Shown one piece after another: positions 34,921 through 44,900 of a stretch of 64,000 bases of DNA (within the stretch, counting starts at the first letter, position 1; the number at the start of each line of letters is the position of its first letter). The notes below the pieces were generated by a model. The model was not told the origin of the DNA. It saw nothing but the letters and a program-made list of their open reading frames with translations, and searched no databases. Location of the stretch: the NCBI GenBank assembly GCA_028284445.1, contig JANQRS010000061.1:1-64000 (forward strand), read 5' to 3'. The DNA is from Calditrichia bacterium (lineage in GTDB: Bacteria > Calditrichota > Calditrichia > RBG-13-44-9 > J075). The translations under genes and the position numbers were made by a program.

Positions 34921-37521
34921 ATGAGCAACTTGGCAAGAAAAGGGGCAGGCAGTCTGCTCTGTTGGTTTTGGGTGTTGATGCTTATGACGTCGGCAATGAG
35001 CCAGGACATTCTGCCGCCGGCAAATCTTGATGATGCGCCGGCACCGGCCACACTCATTTCGCCACTCGATATGGAGCATATTTCCATCTCCATCCGCTGG
35101 GTGGCCCGTGAGTACCTTGACCCGGAAACCGAAAAGGTGGATCGAAATTACCTGACCTTCGAATCATTCGATGAGTCTGCCGGAGAAGACGTGCGGGTTG
35201 AGATTTGGGGATTGCCGGACGTTAGTCTGAATGTCTATGTTTTTGTCCACGATCGTGAAGGGCAGGAATGGTGGGCATACGGGCCCGCCGTGCGCGAAGG
35301 GAGCGGCACCTGGACCATTCACAACGTTCGTTTTGGTGAAGGTGTGCATCAGGGCCAGCGATTCACCCTGCGTGCGGCGATCATGCCGCAACCGGTTACC
35401 AAGCGAGTGTTGAGTGGTGATGAGTGGCAAGGGCAAACCGCGGCGGTATCGGATCCGGTGTATGTGACTGTCAAGAAACGCCTTATTCAGCCTTACCAGC
35501 AGACCATCTCAGTAGAAGATCCGCAAATTTGGTTATCAACGATTGGCCATCAAACGACCTCGGCCACGGAAGCTATGGTGGTCCCCAATGCCGCCGGCAT
35601 TTCCGGGACAATCGCCTTGAACGAGGAAGTGGTGGCGGAGGATTTTGAGAATGGGAATGCCTACGTCTATGGGTTGGTGCGCTCCTCGGTGGCTGATCGC
35701 TGGCGCGTATTTGGTCCGGCGATTGTCAACGGCGTGAAATGGGAGATTCGCCACGTAAGTCTTGGCGATCCGGGAGAGCCGCAATGGGCCCGGTTTAAGG
35801 TCTCGGCGATTTTAACCCGCGAGAAATTCCGCGAGGAGTATCTGAATTATGATCAGTGGTGGCAGCAAAAGCTGGCGGCCAGCGAACCGATTGAGGTGTC
35901 TGCAAAACCACATAGCGAAAGCATCAACCTACCGTATCCGGAAATCGAGCTGAAATACGTCCAGACATTCATTGATACGCAAACCGTTTATATTGATCAG
36001 CCATTTTCGGTGGATAGCCTGCAGGAAGTGATCCAGGTGGGTGGTCATGTCGAAAAGCTCCCGCAAGGGGCATCGGTATGGGTGCTCCTGAATCCGATCG
36101 GCACCTCGCTCTGGGAAGTGCACGGCAAGGCGATTGTTACCGGCGATCAATGGCGATTGCCTCTGGTGCACAGCCGCCATCTTGAAGCGATCAATATTCG
36201 CAAGTTTCGCATGATGGCGATTGTCTCAACCGCAACCTTCAAACAGGGGTTAATCAACTACGATATATGGCGTCGCCGAACCCTGGGTTTGTCGGAAGGT
36301 CTGGTTATCGAAGAGCGACAATTGCCGGCTGCCAATCGAGACCAGGTTGACTTGCAAATCCTGGAAATTGCCAACGAGGAACTGGAAGAGGACTACAATG
36401 CCATTGGTGTGGAGCGCTTGCTTGGCGTTCGTGGTGAGGCCTCCTGGCTACCGCCCGGCACTGCAATCTGGGTGGCCACGCGCAATCACCAATCGGAGAA
36501 CTGGCAGTTTTCCGGGCCGGCTTTTGTTAATGATGATGAATGGATGATCCCGGCCGCACAGTTTGAAATTTTGGTAAAAAACAACGAGACGGAACGTCTG
36601 AATACCGGTTATGATGTTGTGGCGGTTGCCACACGCGGAAGCCTGCCTGTTGAGGCGCTGAACAGCGAAGAGTTGCAGTGGTATTCAGTCGCGACATCAC
36701 CTGTAGAACAAATAAGTAATTCTTCTATTGAACAGGCGCCGGCCATCAAACTGGCTACCTTGGGAGGACCACCCGTGTTTTATGCAGCAATCTTACTCCT
36801 GCTTCTGCTACTTGCCCTCGAATACTATTTTGGGATTATTTCCGGGGTGATGGCGGAATTAAGCCAAATGTTTCAACGCATGTATGATTACATGTCCGAT
36901 CAGTTCAGCGAGATGCCTAAACCGGCGGTGGTGCCGTCGGCATTTGCGCTGATTATCCTGCTGCTCGGCATCTATGGCATTTACAGCTACTTCCCGATTT
37001 ATACACATACCCTGGAGCGAGTGCTTAATCTGCCGCCAAGAAAAAGTGAGAGCCTTGCCTTGCTTCTAATAATCTTTATTGGCTTGGCAGGAGTCATCGC
37101 TCACCTTAGTATTGAATACATTAGCGATCGACAGGGGAATGTCCTAAATCGCCTGTTTGATTACTTCCTGAACTATGCGCTGCCAATTACCATTTTGCTG
37201 GTGACACTTTCCTTATGGGGAGTGCAGGCCTTGTTGTACCTGGAACTCTATATGGATCAGGTAGAAGCCGGCAATATTCGTATCCCGGCGGCGATGGGCG
37301 CAGCGGCATTTTTTATTGCCGGTATCGAGACACTTGGTTTCTATTGGGTTACCCGCCTTGGTAAAGACTTTTTTGGATGGCTGATTGTGCATCTGTTGAT
37401 TTTGGGACCGCCGGTTATCCTTGCGCGATTTTTTCACGTGATGTTCGTGCTGTTTGATGCGATGCCGGGCCGCTACAAGGAAACGGAGCCGGCGGGAATT
37501 GTCCACAGCGAAACCCAATAA
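34921..37521 (+). CDS. Four-repeat exported domain plus C-terminal membrane region
   Basis: 866 aa, ribosome site GAGGAG. Signal peptide (LCWFWVLMLMTSAMSQ), then four ~120-residue repeats (~75-180, 190-320, 335-460, 470-600) with the signature G-x-x-x-LPxGxxVWVL, W-x-x-x-G-x-A-x-V, W-x-x-P, and a strand such as MMAIVST, each followed by a Tyr/Trp-rich stretch (NYDIWRRRTL; NYDQWWQQKL). Residues ~620-850 hold five or six membrane helices with a 25-residue amphipathic stretch after the first (MAELSQMFQRMYDYMSDQFS). So the repeats face the periplasm or outside and the tail sits in a membrane. Together with the previous gene it forms a paralogous pair; unknown family. Confidence 0.75.
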   Translation: MSNLARKGAGSLLCWFWVLMLMTSAMSQDILPPANLDDAPAPATLISPLDMEHISISIRWVAREYLDPETEKVDRNYLTFESFDESAGEDVRVEIWGLPDVSLNVYVFVHDREGQEWWAYGPAVREGSGTWTIHNVRFGEGVHQGQRFTLRAAIMPQPVTKRVLSGDEWQGQTAAVSDPVYVTVKKRLIQPYQQTISVEDPQIWLSTIGHQTTSATEAMVVPNAAGISGTIALNEEVVAEDFENGNAYVYGLVRSSVADRWRVFGPAIVNGVKWEIRHVSLGDPGEPQWARFKVSAILTREKFREEYLNYDQWWQQKLAASEPIEVSAKPHSESINLPYPEIELKYVQTFIDTQTVYIDQPFSVDSLQEVIQVGGHVEKLPQGASVWVLLNPIGTSLWEVHGKAIVTGDQWRLPLVHSRHLEAINIRKFRMMAIVSTATFKQGLINYDIWRRRTLGLSEGLVIEERQLPAANRDQVDLQILEIANEELEEDYNAIGVERLLGVRGEASWLPPGTAIWVATRNHQSENWQFSGPAFVNDDEWMIPAAQFEILVKNNETERLNTGYDVVAVATRGSLPVEALNSEELQWYSVATSPVEQISNSSIEQAPAIKLATLGGPPVFYAAILLLLLLLALEYYFGIISGVMAELSQMFQRMYDYMSDQFSEMPKPAVVPSAFALIILLLGIYGIYSYFPIYTHTLERVLNLPPRKSESLALLLIIFIGLAGVIAHLSIEYISDRQGNVLNRLFDYFLNYALPITILLVTLSLWGVQALLYLELYMDQVEAGNIRIPAAMGAAAFFIAGIETLGFYWVTRLGKDFFGWLIVHLLILGPPVILARFFHVMFVLFDAMPGRYKETEPAGIVHSETQ

Positions 37522-37544
37522 GCGGGTTATAATGGGGATGGGGT

Positions 37545-38363
37545 ATGACACACTTTTTTTCTATCATTACGGTTTGCAAAGATAATCTGGCCGGGTTGAA
37601 AGAAACTTCAGAAAATCTGCAGGCCCAAACAAATAAGAATTGGGAATGGATTGTGGTCGATGGGGCCTCAACAGATGGTACCGTTGAGTGGCTGACATCA
37701 AGAAGCTTTGAGCGAATGAACTGGGTCTCCGAGCCGGATCGCGGCATCTATGATGCAATGAACAAGGGAAGCGATCAGGCTTCGGGGGAATACTTAATAT
37801 ATATGAATAGCGGGGATTGTTTTTACGGGAAGGATCGCCTGCAGTTAGTTGCGGATGCCATTATTGAGGGAGGGTATCCGGATCTTATCTACGGCGGTTC
37901 GATGAATCATATGGAACACTTCTCATTCTACAAAAAGCCGCGGGCATTTAGGGACATCTGGCTTAGCGGATTGACGATGCATCAGGCAATGGCTTTTAAG
38001 CGCAGGTCCTTGGGCAGCGAACGCTATGACGAGCGCTTCCCTATATGTGCTGATTATGCATTGCTTTGCCGCTTGTCAAAACGAGAGGCGTTCAGAGCTA
38101 TCACCCTGGATGCACCGATTTGCCTGTTCCAGCTTGGCGGCTATCATGAACAGCATCTGCTGAAACGCCTGAAGGAAGACTGGCAAATCCAGAGGGACAT
38201 TCTGGAAGTGAAATGGCCATATCGACTTTTTGTATACCTTACCCGCCTTGGAAGTCAGTTGATAAGGAAAGTTAATACACATATACACAATGGATGGATG
38301 AATTATTTTAAGCCTGGAGTTGGAAATGAACGGAGTTCGCAAGGAAAAGGTGAGGTTGTTTGA
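37545..38363 (+). CDS. Family 2 glycosyltransferase
   Basis: 272 aa. GT-A fold: FSIITVCKDNLAGL at the N-terminus, WIVVDGASTDGTVEWL (nucleotide-binding Asp), EPDRGIYDAMNKG and, at the usual metal site, MNSGDCF (SGD rather than DXD, as in colanic-acid-type GT2 enzymes), then TMHQAMAFKR and CADYALLCRL. No membrane segment. It should transfer a sugar to an envelope or exopolysaccharide acceptor in the cytosol. It overlaps the next gene by 38 bp. Confidence 0.9.
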   Translation: MTHFFSIITVCKDNLAGLKETSENLQAQTNKNWEWIVVDGASTDGTVEWLTSRSFERMNWVSEPDRGIYDAMNKGSDQASGEYLIYMNSGDCFYGKDRLQLVADAIIEGGYPDLIYGGSMNHMEHFSFYKKPRAFRDIWLSGLTMHQAMAFKRRSLGSERYDERFPICADYALLCRLSKREAFRAITLDAPICLFQLGGYHEQHLLKRLKEDWQIQRDILEVKWPYRLFVYLTRLGSQLIRKVNTHIHNGWMNYFKPGVGNERSSQGKGEVV

Positions 38364-39135
38364 TGTATATATCGACAACGTGAATTTGGAGACGGCAACA
38401 AGGGACCTGATGCAAGCGGCTGCAGAACGGCACAAGGCATTGGTGGTCACACCAAATGTGGATCATATTATTACGATAAGTGAGTCCACAAGAATGAAAC
38501 AGATTTATAGAAAAGCGGAATTTGTCCTGGTAGATGGCATGCCGCTGGTTTGGTTGAGTAAACTGCTCTTTTCCAAAGAACAGGCACTATGCGAGCGCGT
38601 GAGCGGTTGCAATTTGACCTTCAATTTGTGCCAGGAAGCCGAGCGGCAAAAGGCGCGTATTTTTCTTCTGGGTGGACAGCCCGGAGAGGAAGATGATTTG
38701 GCAAACCGGCTGCTTCAATGCTTTCCGAACCTGGAAATTGCCGGCATACTGGCGCCGCCGTTTGGTTTTGAGAAGGATCAGGATTTATCCGCCAGGATTG
38801 TAGATGAAATAAATGCCAGTCAGGCGGACCTTTTATTTGTCGCCGTCGGTTCACCGAAACAGGAATTTTGGTCCGACAGCTGGTATGACCGGCTTCAGAC
38901 CGGACCGATTCTTTGCATCGGTTCAGCTTTCGAATACATCACCGGCCTGAGAAAACGGGCCCCGTCAGGATGGCAGGATTTAGGCATGGAGTGGCTATGG
39001 CGTTTGTTGCATGAGCCGCGGCGGCTCTGGCGCCGCTACCTGATTCGCGACTTGCAGTTTCTGCCCTTGCTTGGACGCGAGGTGTGGAACCATTATCGGC
39101 GTAGCGGCATTGACGAGCGAAATGTAAATGCGTAA
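38326..39135 (+). CDS. WecG/TagA/CpsF-family glycosyltransferase
   Basis: 269 aa from ATG 38326 (GGAG six bases upstream; inside the GT2 gene). Family blocks: TPNVDHIITIS, FVLVDGMPLVWL, ERVSGCNLTFNLC, RIFLLGGQPG, FVAVGSPKQEFW, IGSAFEYITG, RAPSGWQDLGMEWLWRLLHEPRRLWRRYL. These are GT26 enzymes, which add N-acetylmannosamine-type sugars to undecaprenyl-linked intermediates at the inner face of the membrane. With the GT2 gene it suggests decoration of a polysaccharide or of a nearby surface product; no polymerase or flippase is here. Confidence 0.92.
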   Translation: MNGVRKEKVRLFDVYIDNVNLETATRDLMQAAAERHKALVVTPNVDHIITISESTRMKQIYRKAEFVLVDGMPLVWLSKLLFSKEQALCERVSGCNLTFNLCQEAERQKARIFLLGGQPGEEDDLANRLLQCFPNLEIAGILAPPFGFEKDQDLSARIVDEINASQADLLFVAVGSPKQEFWSDSWYDRLQTGPILCIGSAFEYITGLRKRAPSGWQDLGMEWLWRLLHEPRRLWRRYLIRDLQFLPLLGREVWNHYRRSGIDERNVNA

Positions 39136-39149
39136 CAGAGAGAAATTGA

Positions 39150-39959
39150 ATGAGTTCAACAGCAAAAACTCTGCTGATTCTTGGCGGAGTCATGGTGGCA
39201 GCGGCCATTGGCATTGGCGCTGTCTTCACTGTATTTGCCAAACTTGCTGAAACCGAGTTTGTGCCAGGCGAATCCGTATATTTGAGAGATGTTTATATCG
39301 TTGCAGACCAGACGCTTTCCATGCAGCACAACCAACGTCGCGAAGCAAAAGGAATTATCCGGGAAGAAATCCTAGATGTGCTCGGTGCCGGTGATCGCGC
39401 GTTTTGCTATCGTATCGGCGACAATTTTACGGAAAGCAATGATCGAGTATTCGGCAGCAGCAGGCGACTGCCAAAGGTGCCGGTGAATCTTGCCGGCATA
39501 GATGATCAGGAAATGCCCGACGAAATGCGCAGCTTGCTGACAGAAGCCCATCGCAATTTTGATGCGGAGCGCCGCCAGTGGAAAGACCGCCTGGAGCTTC
39601 TGGCCTCGCCGTCCAACCGCTATAGCGACTACCTGGGAACAATTTCTGAAATAGGCCGGCGGATTAACGATGCAATGGACCCGAATCTAGCCCGTGAGCG
39701 CAGCTTGATAGTCGTCGGCGATTTAAAGCATGAGCCGGTGCTTGATACGCCGCCACCGCCTACTCGCGACGAACGCCGCCAATTCAGCAATGTGCGGATT
39801 TCAATGGTATATCCTGGTGGCATGTTCAGCGATGTTGAACAGCGGCAAATTGAAGCGTTCTGGAAGAAGTATTTTGCAGCCCGAGGTAATCAATATATCC
39901 AGTTTATCAGCTTTGATGGATTTGTAGGCCGCTTCCCGGCGAGCCGATTTGTGCAGTAA
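39150..39959 (+). CDS. Membrane-anchored vWA-like protein
   Basis: 269 aa. One N-terminal membrane helix (LLILGGVMVAAAIGIGAVFTV, ~8-30) and a soluble domain that starts like a von Willebrand A domain: a strand then D-Q-T-L-S-M, a variant of the metal-site motif DxSxS with Thr for the first Ser. Later SLIVVGDLKHEP could be the strand carrying the third metal ligand. A helical, charged insertion (~110-165) separates them. The remaining fold is hard to place. It is the last gene of the plus-strand locus with the two repeat proteins and two glycosyltransferases (14 bp after the latter). Confidence 0.65.
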   Translation: MSSTAKTLLILGGVMVAAAIGIGAVFTVFAKLAETEFVPGESVYLRDVYIVADQTLSMQHNQRREAKGIIREEILDVLGAGDRAFCYRIGDNFTESNDRVFGSSRRLPKVPVNLAGIDDQEMPDEMRSLLTEAHRNFDAERRQWKDRLELLASPSNRYSDYLGTISEIGRRINDAMDPNLARERSLIVVGDLKHEPVLDTPPPPTRDERRQFSNVRISMVYPGGMFSDVEQRQIEAFWKKYFAARGNQYIQFISFDGFVGRFPASRFVQ

Positions 39960-39965
39960 AGCTTA

Positions 39966-40165
39966 ACCCACCCCTAAATCCCCTCTTGGGGTGCAATGGG
40001 TTTGCAGCGAGGGAAAAGAGTAACGCGAATGTTCAAGAAGAAACACGAATGGTTAAAGAAAAGTAAAGGAAGTAAATATCAGTTCGCATATTCGTGAAAA
40101 TTCGTGTCTATTCGTGGTAAATTTTTTAAGGCCAACGTCCGGGGGGAGATAGAGGGGGATTCCCC
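39966..40165. repeat. Mosaic of intergenic repeat words
   Basis: Between the vWA-like gene and the outer-membrane gene. It holds CCCCTCTTGGGGTGCAATGG (39978-39997; shared word with ~16020), then three phased copies of ATTCGTG every 10 bp (about 40092-40118) that face a copy of CACGAAT near 40052, and a half-palindrome GGGGGGAGATAGAGGGGGAT (about 40141-40160) of the family at 16955. No gene is visible. Confidence 0.6.
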
Positions 40166-40169
40166 AATT

Positions 40170-41999
40170 CTAAAATTCATTTAACAACCTGAAGTGCAGT
40201 TTCCCTTCCCGGAAGGGTGTGCCGCGTTCCAGGCCAAAATCAACCTGGACGATCCCAAGCGGTACCGGAAAGCGAACTCCCATACCATAGCTATTGAGCC
40301 ACTCTTCCTTGACGTCAGGTACATTTCGGGTGTAGTAGGCGTTGTCCGTGAACAGGAAGAGGCGTGATTCCGGGCCAAGAATGAAGCGGTATTCGCTGTT
40401 TACCCAGAAAGCGCGTTTTGCGGAGAATTGCGCTTCGCGAAAACCGCGGACAGTTGTCGCCCCGCCAAAAAAGAACTGATCCGACAGGCGCAGTGCCTCA
40501 CCGGTTGACTCCAGGAATTCCAGCCGCATCTCGTTTGATATAACCTGTCGCTCAAACGTCGGCAAGAAGATCCCCAAATGACCACTGACACGCCGCACGG
40601 TGACGCGCTTGCGCAGGGAGTCCTCTTCCAGCAAATAGTCCGGACCAGTATTGGTTTGACTGCCAATTTCGAATGCTGTTCGCAGCTCCAGGCCCTTGCG
40701 TGGATTTTTGATGTTATCGCGGCGATCCCAGTGAAGGCCCGACTCCGTTGCCAGGCTGCTGGTGATCGGCAGGCGAAGTTGGCGGCTGGCCAGCGAGTCC
40801 GGGAAAACCGAGCGATTCTTGAAGTTCAGGAAAGCAGTCAGGGCATCGCCGAGTGGAAAGTCGAAATTCAAGCCATACTCCCACTCAATAAAGGTGACGC
40901 CACGGACAACGCGATTCATATTGACTTCTGTATGGATCGGCAGCTTGAAGATGAACGGTTCTCGATATGCCAGTCGAAATTCGTCGGAAGTGCTATCCGG
41001 CTTTTGCCAGAAAATCTGCAGCTTGCGTCCGCCTCCAAAGAGATTACGCACTCCGATATTCAGTTGCCCGGTGAAATAGCCTTCGGCGCCCACCTGATTG
41101 CTGGATGGGGGAATATAGCCAACAATACCGTCCAGGGTGGTTGAGGGTGCTTCTTCAAATTGAACACTCAGAAAATATTGCCCTTTGGCATCCTGAGCCA
41201 GCACCGGTTTCTCGACCGTTTTCAGGAATTCTTGTCGAGACAGCAACTGGCTGTAGCGTGACACACGGGACTGATCAAACGTTTCGCCGGGCTGAAAGCG
41301 CAAAATTCGCTGCAAATAAGGCCCAATATTGTTTTGCTGCCGCGGAAAGCTGAGATAGGCGATCGATATCGAATCGCCGGGAGCAATGTCAACGGAAAGT
41401 TTAAGCCGCCAGGAGGTTTCCGTTTCGGCGATGTCAAATTCGCCGGTATTCAATGTCGCCAGGGGATACCCATTGTTCTCGAAAATTGACATGATATTGC
41501 GGAAGAGGCCGTTAAGGAGTACGGCCGTATATGTTTGCTCAAGATAGGGGAGACCGGTTTCGCGGATGTCCTGCGCAATTGAAGCGTCAAGCGAGTCGAG
41601 GCCGTTGAACGCCAGGCTGTCGAGCAGCAGTTTCTTGCCGGGCTGTCCGTATATATGGACAGTGGCAAGCTGTTGCTGGCGCTGGCCCGAGCGACTTACA
41701 AGACGCATGGAATCGACCCTCGGGAAATAAAATCCCTCGTTCTTCAAGGCTTCAAGCGCTGCATTATGGAGATCCTTTTGTGTGGTCTTGGTCAGCGAGC
41801 GTCCCTGGAAATTTTGCCGCAGTTGCTTTGCCAGCTGATCGAAAGGCTTTCCGAAGTGCAGCTCAACGGATTGCAGCTGAGAAGGTGCTGCCACTTGCGC
41901 AGGTGCGAGTGTAATCACTGCAAATAAGGCGATGATGCAAGCTGCCTGTAGCGCTGAAAATGCCGGTATTCGCCGGTATGTATCCAGATGCCGTTTCAT
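40170..41999 (-). CDS. Omp85/BamA-TamA-like outer-membrane protein
   Basis: 609 aa with a signal peptide (AALQ-type hydrophobic stretch ~20-38). About three POTRA-like domains (~45-265) precede a 16-strand barrel domain (~285-609) ending in the outer-membrane signature ...LLNEF with terminal Phe. FFFGGATTVRGFRE contains the VRGF/Y motif of loop 6 that is diagnostic of Omp85 proteins. Too short for BamA, with fewer POTRAs, closer to TamA or a PlpD-like/FhaC variant. Its start overlaps the stop of the upstream large barrel gene (TAATG), so the two are coupled and may work together. Confidence 0.88.
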   Translation of the reverse strand: MKRHLDTYRRIPAFSALQAACIIALFAVITLAPAQVAAPSQLQSVELHFGKPFDQLAKQLRQNFQGRSLTKTTQKDLHNAALEALKNEGFYFPRVDSMRLVSRSGQRQQQLATVHIYGQPGKKLLLDSLAFNGLDSLDASIAQDIRETGLPYLEQTYTAVLLNGLFRNIMSIFENNGYPLATLNTGEFDIAETETSWRLKLSVDIAPGDSISIAYLSFPRQQNNIGPYLQRILRFQPGETFDQSRVSRYSQLLSRQEFLKTVEKPVLAQDAKGQYFLSVQFEEAPSTTLDGIVGYIPPSSNQVGAEGYFTGQLNIGVRNLFGGGRKLQIFWQKPDSTSDEFRLAYREPFIFKLPIHTEVNMNRVVRGVTFIEWEYGLNFDFPLGDALTAFLNFKNRSVFPDSLASRQLRLPITSSLATESGLHWDRRDNIKNPRKGLELRTAFEIGSQTNTGPDYLLEEDSLRKRVTVRRVSGHLGIFLPTFERQVISNEMRLEFLESTGEALRLSDQFFFGGATTVRGFREAQFSAKRAFWVNSEYRFILGPESRLFLFTDNAYYTRNVPDVKEEWLNSYGMGVRFPVPLGIVQVDFGLERGTPFREGKLHFRLLNEF

Positions 42000-44900
42000 T
42001 AAAAGAACATGCGCACCTCTGCCTTGCCGAGATGAAGCGTGCGCAAGGCTTGTGCGTCCTTTCTGCCGTTATAATTGGCGTTGATGGTTACGTTGGTGTT
42101 TATGAAATACTCGAACCGCAGGTTCCATTGCCAGGAATTTCCGATCTTTTTTCCTTTGCCCATTTCGAAAGGAATGGCCCGGTCAAACGGATTGTCAACT
42201 TCCTGAACGTTTAGCCAGGTCATATCGGCGCTGATTCGTGATTTTCCGCGCAATGCATAGCTGATTCGCGGACGCAAATCCCAATAGTTGACGCGTAGCA
42301 GGTTATCGCTGTTGCGGTCGTTTTCCAGACCCCGTTCGCTATCCAGCTGGATTTGCCAGCGAATTGAGGGGCGATAATTCAGCTTGGCAATAAATGCCTG
42401 ACTCTGAATATTGCGATTTCTTGTGGGAGCCGCGGCCACCCAGCGTTTATTCAGTGTGTTGATATATTCTCCGGTGACATTTAAGCGTCGCTCAAAAAGA
42501 CGCCGGCGCATTTGAAAAATGCGCTCCCAAACAATACGGGTTTCGTTATTGCTGGGATCCAGGAATTGATTGGAAAGAATGTCGCGATAGCGGCTGCGCG
42601 CCAGAATGCCCCAATTGGGATTCCTTTCATTATAGTAGAGATCCTGGTTAAGTATATAGCTGCCCCGCAGCGATGAGTTGATATTGTGAAATTCGCTGAG
42701 ATTGAGCAGGTATAAATCGAATACGTTGTCTGTACGGCTTTGCTCTTCCAGGCGAACATAGCTTAAGGTCGAAAAATTCTTCCAGAAGCTTGGCTGCTTT
42801 GCGCCTTTGCGGCGGGAAATGGTTGGCCGGTATTGAAATTGCCAGCCGGCCTCCATTCGCGTGACGCTCTCAAATTCCCCGGTTTGCAAGAGAATCAGAA
42901 TAAAATCACCTTGCGGGTCTGGCAGATACTCATTGAGGGTTGAGTCGAATACAAAATTGCCTCGATTGTCGTCAACCGGTAAAAAGACGCGTTCGCGAAT
43001 GCCCTGTAATTCGCTGGCAATCCTGTAATCGAGCCTGGAATTGATAGTGCCGGCCTTATTGCGATACTGAAGCTCCATGTTGGCGATATGACTCTGCCGG
43101 TCCTGCCAACTGGTGTCCTGGAATTGCGGATCCGGTTGATAGCTGAGGATGCTGTCGTTTGGCAATTGCTCGAAGAAAGGATCAAAATCCTTGTCACGAA
43201 AAGAGAGCGATAAGCGTCCCTGGAAAGCGCCACGGCTCATTAATTCGGCTTGCGCCTCATAGGTGCGTGTATCTGCCAATTCGCGGGTTTGCCGCGCCTC
43301 AAAGGGATCGTACAGGCGGTCAATGCGATTGATAAGCTTGAATTCCCAGCGCGTTTTCAGCAGATTATCCACTTTCAATGATGCCTCTTGCTCATCAAAT
43401 ATGAAGCCGCTGACACGCTGATTTGACAAGGTCTCGACGTTACGATCTTCGCGGCGAATGCGCAGTCCGGGAAGAAAGCGTCCGAACGGCCTGGAAATAT
43501 TGAAGGTCTGACGCAGCCACTGGCTTTCATCGAAGAGGTTCTCGCTGGCCACGTCTTCAACCCGATACAGGATGTTTGGCAAGAATCGCTGCTGGAGCTG
43601 TAATTGCCCGGAGCGGCGCTGAGAAGCAATATCACTACCCTTGTCAATAATGCCGAAATTGGCGTCAAATTTGATATAGGGGAAGGGGAGATAGCTCGCC
43701 ACCCATTCAAAGCTATTCTCTTCGGTGTTCAGTGCGTTTTCACCCAGATTCCATTTATAGGCATATTCCGGTTCCAACGGCCTGTCGAGCGGATCAAATT
43801 CATTCTGCTGACGGGTCCAACGGGTCGTCATTTGCAGGTTGCCAAGGCGTCGTCCGGCGACGGTAAGGGCGGTATCTCGCAGGGTTGAAGAGAGGCGCAG
43901 GGCATTGCCCTGGTTGTCGCCATCATCAATGGATGAGAAGATGTTGCGATCAAAATCGCTGACCGCAAATTCGCTGTCGATGGACCAATTGTCGGTTACT
44001 TTAACGCCCACAGCCATATCGATAAAGCGCTTATTAGCTGCCAATGGCACCAGTCGGATCGGTAGATAGCTGCCGCGTCCAGGGCCGACAAATGAATAGA
44101 CTCCGAGGCGATCGCGACGATAGTCGCCCTGCCCGGCGCCGACGCCGGTGAAGCGAATGCGGTAATCACCTTGCCCGGTACCGACAAACTGAAAGGCCTG
44201 ATATGTTACACCGGAAATGACCGTATCAATCAGTGCATAATTTCCGTTGCCGGGATCGAGTACCGCACTGCTGACGGATGCCTGGCGGGCATCGTCGCCG
44301 GCAGCGGCCAAAGCAGACTCTTCCTGGGGGGTAAGGGCAATGTTATCTTCCAGCAAGTTATTGGTATCATCCCATTCCCGAAATGCACGAATGTCGTAAT
44401 GGATTCGCCCGTTCTTGCTTTCGCTGCGGGTCGATGCGCCCAGCAAATTGCGGCCATAGCGCTGGAATGCGTTGGTGTATTCAAAGTCTACTTCAATGCG
44501 GTTTTCGGAAGTGATCAGGCGCTTGCTGGTAAAGGTGATCTGCGCGACGCTGTAATCAATGATGTAATCGTTATTCTCGCCGCGTACCTGCAGGTTGCCA
44601 TCAACATAAACCCGTTCAGTACCAGCCAGGACGATGATCTCCCGTTCGCCGTTGCGTCCGGTTAGCTGATAGGGACCCTGATTCCCTTCCTGCGCCAGGA
44701 AACGATTGCTATGGAAGAAACCGCGAGACGTCCCGAAGGTCAGCTGCTGCCGCGTCGATTTGACGGTGTTGTCTATGGTTACCCCCTGCAATTTACGCTG
44801 CAGATTGCCAAAGAGGCTGTTGCCGTAGACAAGATTGAAGTCGCCAATCGTGCCGCCAAGATAAGGACTGTTGATTTTCACGAATACCTGGTCGACTTCA

